Shown one piece after another: positions 1-8,876 of a stretch of 20,000 bases of DNA. The notes under the pieces were generated by a model, which was given only the letters and a program-made list of their open reading frames with translations, was not told the origin of the DNA and did not search any database. Each line of letters begins with the position of its first letter. Position 1 is the stretch's first letter. Made by a program: the position numbers and the translations under genes. This DNA comes from Anaeramoeba ignava (Eukaryota > Metamonada > Anaeramoebidae): NCBI GenBank assembly GCA_028826165.1, contig JAPDFW010000070.1, positions 1-20,000 on the forward strand, read 5' to 3'.

Positions 1-639
1 TTTGCTTTTGTCAGTGTTTGTGAATCAAAACCAAGTTAGACCAAATTACCAATAAGTCTATAAACATTTTGATTTGGAAGAATAATAAAAGTAAATATCT
101 ATGTTCAGGTGTCATACATATCTGAATACCATGCTCCTATCATTTGTATCTCAATTAGTCGATGAAATATTGATAAAATTCATTTGGATTTATTTGATTT
201 AACAGGCCTTTCCCTACATTTCTCTTCGTTAAAATAGCTTTTCCATTTTGTAAATACCCAACAGAGAGACACATACACACACATTACACTAGAACATTTT
301 CAATATCGGCAGCACATCATATTCATTGTCTGAGCATGGTTTAATTTTCTTCATTACTTTCTTCATCTTAAATTGAATTGGTTTAATATAATTGGAAGAA
401 AAGAATTTGGATCTTTGACTTGAACCAGAGTAATTTCAATCGATGCTAAAGTAAGAAAATTACAGATAATTTTCCATTTTCATGCTTCGCGCGTGTCATA
501 GCAGATGGATGATTGACCAAATTGATTGGACATTTTGTGTTTAAATTGGGTGGAAGAAGATAATAAGATCCGTAATAATATGCAAAAGCTTTGAAAGAAG
601 AAGATGGAATAGAGAATAGATATGAACAGATAAAAGGAA
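1..639. other. No gene seen; AT-rich spacer
   Basis: No reading frame here keeps a recognisable domain. There is a short CA-rich patch near 262-285. A stretch near 200-225 reads like a very eroded 'LHFSS' ankyrin helix on the plus strand, so the eroded array that follows may begin earlier than I mark it, but this is too weak to annotate. Confidence 0.4.
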
Positions 640-3270
640 AATATTGTTTTGTCAAAATAGGCTTCATAAATATTGTATTAGTTTCAAAGTAGAGATAATA
701 TTAATGCAAAGTAAAATCAAAATAGAATCCTACATGCTTGCACTAAAAGATTTCTAATTAGAAGTGGTATGAAGATATTTAGTTTCAAGAATTGATATTA
801 ATGCTACAACCAAGATGAATCATTTTGGTATATTTTAATGTACCAAAAGAGCTAATAGAAGTTAATATATTTAGCTCAAAAGTAATTGATATTAATGTAC
901 AAATCAACGTAAAATGAATCTGTTTACATGTTTCAGTAAAATTCAAATATCACAGAAAGTTATTAAAATATTTACCTTCAAAAGTGAATTGAGAGCATAC
1001 ACAACGTCAGATATGACCCGAAAGTTTTAATATTTTGTCAGTAAGAACCCAAATATTTCATGAGAAATTATTAAATATTTATTTCAAAGAATGAGAGTTA
1101 ATGCAAAACAAATCAAGATGAATCTGCGCGTGGTATTTGTTGGTAAAACCAAATATATTTTCAACAGTAGTTATTAAATATTTAGTCACAAAGGAATTGA
1201 TATGCAAAACAAACTGTAAACAGTCTGCTGGCATTCTCCTGGTTGTAAAATCAAATACATTTAATGTATCAGAAATTATTGAATATTTAATAAGAGTAGA
1301 AGGATGTCTCATGCAAAACAAATCAAAATTAATCTGTTTTACATCTTCCAGTTGCATAAACGAATATCTTCCTCGTTAAAGTTTCCCAAAGTGACGTTTA
1401 TAGCTGAAAAGAACAGATGTTAGAAACAATAAAAGTCATATACACCTTACATATTTTGTTTATGTTTATCTTCTTTTCAAAAGATTAAGAAGAAGGTTAT
1501 TAGAATATTTAGTTTAGGAATTGATAGTTTGTCTTCTAAAACACAAAGAAAATCAGCTTTGGTGATTGTCACGTCAGCGCGTGAACAACACCACCATCCC
1601 TTTAAAGTATGAATATTTAATTTCAAAAGGAATTATATTAATGCACAAACTAGATAAATGTCAGAGTATATATTTTGCCGCGTAGACCAAACCCAAAATA
1701 TAGAAATTGAATAACATCTCCAAAGAATTGATATTAATAATAAATGGTTCTACCTTTACACTTCCGGCATACTAACTCCTACCTAAAATCCTCAACCATT
1801 TAGAAAGTTGCAAAATGGAATAATATCACCGCAAACAAACACATTTAAATATACCGGAAGCTGGTACATATTATTAGGAATCCTATCTTTAAAGTCATTC
1901 CAGTGTATTGAATAAAAGTCGAGCTGATATAAATGCAGACTTAATTTTGCAAAATTTTCTCAAACCAAATATTTCTAATACTGAAATCAATTCATATTAG
2001 AATTTCCAAAGAGTAGATATGTCACTATGTCAGATTCAAAGCAGCACATTTTATTTTGCATTTTGCTGTCGACGAATTTATCCTCCACCTATTAGAAGGT
2101 CATATCTAGAGTAGATAGAAGTTTATATCCAAAACAAACTCTGGGTTGTTACCAGCCTTGCAGTATTTGCTGTAGAATATATGCAAACTGTTTGATTTGA
2201 TCAAATCTAGTTGAGGAACTGATATATGCCACAAAAGTTATCAAAATCAAACGTTTCACACTGTTTAATGTAAAATGAATAACTCAATTTGAAATCATTA
2301 GTATTTCTATTGGTAAAAGGAGCTATATATGGTTGAATGTTATAACGCAAAAGCCCAAAGAAGCTGCAGACTATTGTCAATGTTGTATTCCCGCATCTCT
2401 CAATGAATTGATTATTACCGAAAAGCGTTGATATTAATGCACAAGTGAAAACGAAACAGCTTTTAAGATATATTTTCTTCTTTCACATACAAATGGTAAA
2501 TTAGCTTTACATGACATGTCATGAAGTATCTACGTTGTTAAATTATTTAATTGAAAGTTGATTGATATTAATGCATTGATCAAACCAAACAGCTTTTACA
2601 TTTTGCTCTTGCAAAATGAAAGTACCATTATTGTTGTTAAAATATCAGAATTTAAAAGAATCATACGATATAAAAGTCAAATAAACTAAATGAAACAATA
2701 GAAGCCGCATTTTGTCATATCGATTTAGAGAAGTTATCCATGGTTGAGATTGAGATAAGTTTCAGTATAATCCTTCAGCAGTTTATTTAAGTTACCACCA
2801 AACCTCATTTGAAACATCAAATTTTATTGAGGCAAGTCGATATTAATGCAGTCAATAAATGGAAAATGAAACAGCTTTACATCTGCTCAAATATTCATTA
2901 ATAATTATTTAGTTGGAAGGAGAGCATATTAGTCACAAAACTTCAATAATCATTCGGTTTAGAAAGAGACAGTTTCCAAATTTTGATTGTTTTATAATTG
3001 AATATTTACGAAAGGAGCTGAGGACGGCGTACTCGAAGAAAGAAATGCTAATGAACTTATCACGTCAAAATGTCAATTCTGAAACACTGGGACATATTGA
3101 TTTCAAAAGGAGCTGAGGTTAATTCACCAAAGAAACAAAAGTCCCTTCTTTTAATTAACAAATTCATGGCATACATGGCTGATTCGAAGTTTCCCGAAGA
3201 TGTTGATATTTATGATGAAGAGAGAGAAACGCAGAGTTTGTTGATTCATAGTTGTTTATTCTGAATTAAG
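640..3270 (+). pseudogene. Eroded ankyrin-repeat array
   Basis: No long frame survives, but plus-strand fragments of one repeat recur: a helix reading (E/V)I(I/V)(K/E)YL(V/I)SK, then G(A)DINA, then TALHFA or a variant. Clear copies are GAA-ATT-ATT-AAA-TAT-TTA at 1064, a second at 1170 and a third at 1272, spaced about 103-105 bases, close to the 33-codon (99-base) ankyrin unit. 'Gatattaatgc' (DIN-A) recurs near 797, 2433, 2563 and 2839. TALHFA is readable at 2589-2607 with one extra T, and TALHL at 2871-2887. The best unit, ILISKGAEVNSPKK, lies at 3094-3135. Ankyrin repeats form protein-binding solenoids. Frames shift and stops occur between nearly all units, so this is a relic and not a working gene. 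An alternative is a highly spliced gene, but the indels lie inside repeat cores, which argues against that. Confidence 0.6.
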
Positions 3271-3721
3271 ATTTGGTTATTTTATTGAATTCTCAAATGA
3301 TAATCAGATTTTAACAATTGAATCATATGATGCAAAATTTAAAGTCTGTAAATTGACGCATATATAGGTTAATTTAATTTATATCACAATACTTTTGCAT
3401 ACAAAATTATCAATATTTATCTGTGCAAAACCAAAAGAGAAATTGTTAACAAACCGTGGTGTCGAATTTCCCTTTATGAGTGTACTGAGCTTTTATTTCC
3501 CAAAATGGTTGATAGAGCTTAATAATATCATCCACAAAGTTGATCATTATGGTTGATATGGAGAGATAGCTGTAGAACCAAAGGACACAATACTCAAAGA
3601 ACATGAAAAGACAAAAGAATCAAGAGATCTTTAGAAGAATTGATCTTAGGAAGAAAAGGAACATGAAAGATTTTACAATGAGTATCGAATAGGAATCAAC
3701 AAGATACAATAATGAAGAAGA
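3271..3721 (+). other. Possible eroded coding sequence, frame not continuous
   Basis: Plus-strand pieces look coding but sit in changing frames: 'HKVDHYG' followed by a stop and 'YGEIAVEPKD' near 3528-3585 (an ankyrin-like end), then a Lys/Glu-rich piece to about 3720. No start, stop or splice pair joins them. The stretch probably links the ankyrin relic to the short exons at 3722-3956. Confidence 0.3.
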
Positions 3722-3956
3722 GAAATAGTTCTAGCAAATTCAATATTATTATTAAGAAGTGAATTATTTAAGAATGTTTTGAATGTTTCAGATTCAAGGT
3801 AAGTTCATGGATTATTCTTGAAAATATCGGGAAATTAATCGATCAATTTAATTTATTTTCAGAAGTTTGATAAGGAAATTTGATGAAACAAAAGAGTTTG
3901 GATCGAAAAGAGATTCAAATTTTGAAGATTTTATCAATTTGGAATCAAATCAATGA
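3722..3956 (+). pseudogene. 3' end of a BTB-like gene, two exons
   Basis: Exon 3722-3798 reads EIVLANSILLLRSELFKNVL and onward, and joins exon 3863-3956 in phase 2 across a 64-bp intron (3799-3862) with a canonical GTAAGT donor and a TTTTCAG acceptor. The joined frame runs on for about 30 codons to TGA at 3954-3956. 'ILLLRSELFKNVL' resembles the helix of BTB/POZ domains where a conserved Arg-Ser precedes a Phe (typically 'LxxRSxxFxxML'). BTB domains mediate dimerisation and cullin-3 binding, and often follow ankyrin repeats. Upstream of 3722 the frame is broken by stops, so I read this as the tail of the eroded ankyrin gene. The BTB assignment is inference from a short stretch. Confidence 0.38.
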
Positions 3957-5318
3957 TTGATTGTATTTAGACTTGAATTAATTTAATTTATTAGATGCTA
4001 ATAAAATAAAATAGTGCCCTCATTAGAATAATATATTCAAAATCTTACTAAATTCGTAGCATAATATTTATCTTGAGTGATTTGATTAAGAAATGAGAAA
4101 TCTAAAATGACTAAAGACTAATTCAGCTTATCATTAGATATAATAAAACCTGAGAATTTTCAATAGAGAAAGAGAATAACTCTTATTTTCCTAAACAAAA
4201 GAAATTAAACTCTCGCTACTTTTGGATTCAATTTTAGGTTGTTGTTGTTGTGAACTGGATTCAATTATTTCCTGGAAAAGATAAAGTCCTAAAGAAAGGA
4301 ATTTGAAACTTCTAATGCTGCAAACTAAAACCAGAAAACTCAAAACTGTTCATATATATAAACGATTAAGTTTGCTTGAAGGGTCTAGAGTGTTGACGGA
4401 ACCATCAGGACATCTAGAAGAGTTAAGGTTAAGAATCTACAAATCAACAACACAGTGCACACATATCAAGAATACAAACAGATGAGATACTGTAAGTCCG
4501 AGAGGAAATATATTTGAAGGAAAGAATAACTAGTCGGTTGCCAATAACTGGTAGAATGAAATACGAATAGAAGAAAATAATTTGAGATGGAAGAATAACA
4601 AAGAAGTAGTCTAAGGGTCATGAATAGACATTATCGGTCGATCTAGAAATGAATCTGAGGCAAGAGAAATTAGTAAGAATACCACCAATACAAGGCAAGT
4701 CATTTAACACACCATACTGAAACTCCTGTATGCAAGCGGAAAGTTGGATGAATCCAATTGAGAATTCCTTTTGAGGAAACCATTATAGATCATAATTTTG
4801 AAATACCTGGCACTACATCGCGTGTTCCAAGTTAGGGCTTGTTACATTTCAGTCAGAAGATTCCATGGTGTGCAAAATGCTTCAAAGCAGTTGCCATTTT
4901 CATTTATTATGAAGTTTCTAAAGTTCAATTTGAATTTATCGATTGATTTTCAGAACTGGCAGCAGATAGTATTGAATGGCGCGGAGTGTTTGAAGTTACA
5001 ACAACAAAAAGTTAGTAAAAATAAAAAGTCAACTCATTATTATTTTTCAATTAAATGAATATTAAATTATTAATCAAATTGAAAAATGATTTGATCATTT
5101 TAATCTCCAAAGCGGCCTTTTTAGAAAAAGTAGTAGTCGAAATGTTATTATTTATTTAAAGAGAACTTTCTCGATCTGCAAACTCAAAACATCAAAATAA
5201 AGATAAAGAAGACTATTAAATAAATGAATGAATTAATTAAATAACAAAAACTTTTTAGATGAAAGTGAGTCTTCAAAATGCCCAATTTTAAACGACGAAG
5301 AAAAGTAAAACGATAAAT
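3957..5318. other. No gene supported
   Basis: About 1.36 kb without a recognisable domain in any frame. Composition resembles the eroded region to its left (fewer homopolymers, more G/C) more than the genes to its right. The longest open frames (near 4303-4485 and 4798-5058, plus) lack plausible starts, splice context or family features. The last 200 bases are probably the 3' flank of the minus-strand PH gene. Confidence 0.4.
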
Positions 5319-5581
5319 TCATTTTTCTTGTAATTTATCTTTGTTTGGGCCTTGTTTTAAAAAGTTCACAAGTACATCTACAAAAAGTGGAATTGTTTCA
5401 AGTTAGAACGTAAATACATTTCCCATATTTTTCGATTTTTGATTTGCCGTTGCCGTCGATTCTTCTGCAAAAGCCGGATGAATAATGAAGTTGATCAAAT
5501 GAACAAAAATGAAACCAATTTTTAAATTCATCATTTTCGTGTCCATTTAAACGTAGTAAATTAAACACAACTAACAATTTT

Positions 5582-5759
5582 TATATTAATTTTAATTTTA
5601 ATTTTCAAAATGAATTTTAATTTTAATTTTGAAATAGATTTTAATTTTAATTTTAATTTTAATTTTAATTTTATAAATGAATTTTAATTTTAATTTTATA
5701 AATGAATTTTAATTTTAATTTTATAAATGAATTTTAATTTTAATTATAAAATAATATAC
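5582..5759 (-). repeat. Intron repeat, ATTTTA units and 25-bp tandem units
   Basis: Runs of 'attttaattttaatttt' on the plus strand. From about 5673 a 25-bp unit beginning 'ataaatgaattttaatttt' occurs three times (starts 5673, 5698, 5723). It fills most of the inferred minus-strand intron between 5760 and 5570 of the PH gene. Confidence 0.7.
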
Positions 5760-6568
5760 TATTAAGTTTTTGTTTTGGATCCAAATTATTATTAAATAAA
5801 ATTGCTCCAATAAATAAAGGATGATGATCAATTGTTCTAGTTCCTTGAAAATCAAATTTTCCAAAAAAGTTTTGAAGATTATTTGTATCACTTTTAAAAC
5901 TTAAATCTTTCATTATATCAAGAAAATCTTCAAAATCAGAAAAGACCATGGGCTTTTTAAATGTCTATTTTTGAAGACTAATTTCAATAATTTTATCTGT
6001 GCTAATTTTGATCAATAATTTTAGCAAATCTTCAGTTTTTGTATTTGTGATTTTTGTTATATCTTCATCTGAACTAATGAAACATATTCTTGTTGTCTAA
6101 TTGATGTTATCCATTCATCTCTTTCTTGTGCTGAATTCGCATACATTATATAAGTTCTTCGATTTTTACTTAAAATTGCAAAACTATTTGGAATGTTAAT
6201 TGTATAATCTGTCATGATTATACTTGCATTGACTAAATTTATCTGGCCTAATGGTTTATCAAGTTGCTTTTTTAATTTCATTTAATTTAATTTAAATTTT
6301 TTCATTTAATTTAATTTAATTTAATTTAATTTCATTTAATTTACAGATTGAGAATTAAAATAATATAATGTGTTATATTTCAACATAAAATATCTTTTCT
6401 TCCATGATTTATGTTTTCCTCCCTATTTTAATTAATTTTAATTAATTTCTCTCTTTATTCTATAATTCAAAAAAATTTCTCTTTACTTGTTTTGTTAACC
6501 AATCATTTTTTTCTTCATGTTTGGGGATTGTAGCCTATATTTAAATAAAAAAATTGAGTATAATTAGA

Positions 6569-7428
6569 TTTATATTTATATTTATATTTATATTTATATT
6601 TATATTTAAATTTATATTTGTATTTATATTTATAATTATATTTGTTTTATATTTATGTTATATATATATATATTTATATTTATGTTTATATTTATATTTT
6701 TATTTATATTTTATGTTTATATTTTTAAATATTTATGTTTATATATTTTAGATTTATATTTATATTTTATTTTATTTTTTATCATTATTATATTTATATT
6801 TTGTATTTTATATTTATAACATATGTTTGTATTTATAAATTATATTATATTTATTTTCCATATATTTATATTTTATATTTTTATATATATATATGTTCAT
6901 TTATTTTATGTTTATGTTTATTTTATATGTTTATATTTTATATATATATAATATGTTTATTTTATATATATTTTATTTATTCCCGATATTATGTTATATT
7001 TATATTTATATTTTATATTTTATATTATATTTATATTTATATTTATGTTTATGTTTATATTTATATTTTTTTATATTTATAGTTTATATTATATGTTCCA
7101 TATTTTTATATTAGCATATGTTATAATTTATATTATATTTATATTTTATATTTGTTTATGTTTATATTTTATATTTTATTTATATTTGTATTTATATTTA
7201 TATATTGGATATTTATATTTATATTTTATATTTATATTTATATTTTATATATTTTATAATTATATATTTTACATTATGTATATTTACATTTATATTTTAT
7301 ATTTTATATTTTATATTTATATATTTATATTTATATTTATATTTTATATTTATATTTAGATTTTAGATTTATATTTTATTTATATTTATATTTATATTTA
7401 TATTTATATTTATATTTATATTTATTTT
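6569..7428. repeat. Long TATATT/TATTTA microsatellite inside PH gene intron 1
   Basis: About 860 bases of nearly pure A/T, dominated by 'tatatttata' and 'ttatatttta' variants with rare G or C. The long plus-strand frames through it (Phe/Ile/Tyr-only proteins) are translation artefacts. It lies within the minus-strand intron bounded by the GTAAGT donor at 7631 and the TAG acceptor at 6535, between the PH1 and PH2 exons. Confidence 0.85.
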
Positions 7429-7971
7429 AGTTCTGGTTCTTGATTTATTTTTGATCTAATAAATTATTTTAAGAACAAAAAAAAAGCAAAAGAAAATAAT
7501 TTTATAAAAAATAAAAAATAAAAAATTTTTCAATTTAAATTAAATATTATCAAAAAAAAAATAGCAAATTTAAAAAAGATAGATAAAATAAACAATGAGA
7601 TATTAAAAAAAAAAAAGAAATAAAAACTTACTTGAATATAATTAATAGTTTGAGTTAAAACTGAAATCCATTCATTCATTTGATTTTCATTACTTGCTGA
7701 ACAAAAATAAGTTCTTGATAAAGGATGTTCAATTTTAAAGCAATTTTTTTTGGAAACTTCTTTTGGCAAAGTTTGTTTAATTGAAGTATGAGCAAGATTT
7801 ATTACTCCTAAAGGTGTTGCTTTTTTCAATTCAGAAAAATCCATTTCTTTTCATAATAAGATAGTTCATGATTTTTAGAACAAAATATCTTTTTCTCCAA
7901 TTTTTCTTGAACCGCCTTGCTTTTGTTAACCATCCAGTTTTTGTTGAAGGTAAATTATCGTTTGGGTTCAT

Positions 7972-8158
7972 TTGTAAAAATAAAATAATAAAAAGAAGAA
8001 TAAATGGAAAAAGTGATTTTTATTGTTTTTCATTTTTAATTTTCTCCTTTTTATTTTATTTTTATTTTTTCTCCTTTTTTTTATTTTTTTATTATTTTTA
8101 TTTTTGTGACGTTTTTCATTTTTTCATTTTTTTCTTTAAAATTTTTAATTTTTAAGTA
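7972..8158. promoter_or_regulatory. Divergent intergenic region, T-rich
   Basis: This 187-bp gap separates the minus-strand PH start (ATG at 7971) from the plus-strand MJ1316-domain start (ATG at 8159). The right half is a plus-strand T-tract with scattered 'ctcc', of the kind also found in front of the kinase genes. It must carry both promoters if the genes are transcribed, but no motif can be defined from sequence alone. Confidence 0.4.
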
Positions 8159-8535
8159 ATGAGAACTTCTAAAGAAGTTGTAAATCGTATAAAATTTGAC
8201 CCAAATTATGATTCTGCTGATTTTGTTATTGGATTTCAAGATTCAGATGAAATTGCAGAAATTCCGCTTTTGATGAATTTGATATTGAAACAATTCCTTT
8301 TCATAGAATTCGTTATTTTAAAAATGACCAAATTGTTTGGGATAGAGTTAATCAACTTGATTTGATTTTTGTTTTCAACTACAAAAAAAAAAGAAGAAGC
8401 AAAAATTGAAAAACAAAAAGAAATAAAAAGAAAAATCAACAAAAATTTCAAAATCAACAAAAAGATAATCAAGAAAATAAAGATAATCAAGAAAATAAAG
8501 ATAATCAAGAAAATAAAGATAATCAAATCAAATAA
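8159..8535 (+). pseudogene. MJ1316 (DUF504) domain protein, frame-broken
   Basis: From ATG 8159 the protein reads MRTSKEVVNRIKFDPNYDSA and then DFVIGFQDSDEIAEIPL. After a one-base loss in the T-run at 8268-8271 the next frame continues FDEFDIETIPFHRIRYFKND and QIVWDRVNQLDLIF. Motifs 'VxNRIxxDP', 'DFxIGxxD', 'IPxHRIRYF' and 'VWDR' are the conserved signature of the MJ1316/DUF504 family, proposed to recognise RNA cyclic-phosphate ends and found in eukaryotic LENG9-type proteins. The second frame meets TGA at 8407-8409, then stays open through a Gln/Asn-rich tail to TAA at 8533-8535. The domain itself is full length (about 75 residues). It is either a recent pseudogene or a gene with sequence errors. 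It is the divergent neighbour of the PH gene. Confidence 0.7.
8461..8526 (+). repeat. 18-bp coding tandem repeat (KDNQEN)
   Basis: The unit aaagataatcaagaaaat occurs three times from 8461 with a fourth partial copy. It keeps the frame of the MJ1316 gene tail and encodes Lys-Asp-Asn-Gln-Glu-Asn, a low-complexity hydrophilic end. Confidence 0.8.
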
Positions 8536-8876
8536 ATAATGATAATCAAATTAATGATAATCAAGAAAAATGAAAAATTAATAAATAAAAAGAACAAAAA
8601 AAATTTATTTATTTTATTTTTTTTTGATTGTTTTTAAAAGTGGAATATTTTTCCTTTTTGAAAATTTAAATTTTGATCAAATTGATCGTCATTTATATTT
8701 AAAATTCTTTTCTTTTTCTTTTTAATTTTAATTTTAATTTTAATTTTAAATCATTTTTTTATCCCTCTTTATCTTTTCTTTTTTTATTTTTTTCTATTTT
8801 TTTGCTATTCGATTTTCTTTTAAAAAAATTTTTTTTTCCAATTTTTTTTTTAAATAATAAAAACAATAAAAAAACA
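8536..8876. other. Intergenic, upstream of kinase A
   Basis: A/T-rich with long T-tracts, a 'ccctctttatcttttc' stretch at 8763-8778, and an A-rich leader ending 'aaaaaacaATG'. The 'aaaaaaca' leader directly before the start is shared with kinases B and C. No gene is seen. Confidence 0.45.

Larger units (their letters stand above)
5319..7971 (-). pseudogene. Tandem PH-domain protein with EF-hand-like C-terminus, frame-broken
   Basis: Exons by homology and splice sites: 7971-7632 (PH1, ATG at 7971), 6534-6487, 6422-6345, 6266-5760, 5570-5418, 5377-5319 (TGA). PH1 begins TGWLTKARRFKKNWRKRYFV and ends EWISVLTQ. PH2 starts DWLTKQ, crosses two introns through SWKKRYFMLKYNTLYYF and DKPLGQINL, and ends RDEWITSIRQ; the Trp near the end is the usual C-terminal helix residue. 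PH domains bind phosphoinositides or proteins at membranes. Beyond PH2, 'FFGKFDFQGTRTID', 'KQKLN-IVFNLLRLNG' and 'RIDGNGKSKIEKYGK' follow EF-hand spacing, but the calcium-ligand positions are mostly lost. Introns start GTAAGT, GTAAAG, GTAAAT, GTATAT and GTATTT, with phases agreeing across each join. Breaks: one base missing near 7872-7876, one near 7844-7850, one at 6080-6082, and TAG at 5967-5965. It is either a young pseudogene or sequence with homopolymer errors. Confidence 0.6.

Noticed and set aside
3660-3780. A frame that stays open if TAA and TAG are read as glutamine, suggesting a ciliate-type code.
   Set aside because: Kinases A and C and the phosphatase are complete with the standard code and end at TAA at conserved positions. 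The region is eroded, so stops are expected.
4735-4770. Frame reading 'MNPIENSF' near 4748, similar to the 'NPIEN' motif of DDE transposases.
   Set aside because: Only a few residues match, stops lie on both sides, no other DDE motif or terminal inverted repeats are visible nearby, and it could be chance.
5403-5546. Minus-strand 47-codon frame with a signal-peptide-like start (MDTKMMNLK, hydrophobic run, AFA) and stop at 5405-5403.
   Set aside because: It overlaps, in another frame, the EF-hand-like exon 5570-5418, which has phase-compatible splice sites and joins a longer gene. The hydrophobic run is likely an alternate-frame effect.
6554-7359. Four long plus-strand frames of Phe/Ile/Tyr-rich sequence.
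   Set aside because: They are translations of a TATATT microsatellite inside an intron of the minus-strand gene.
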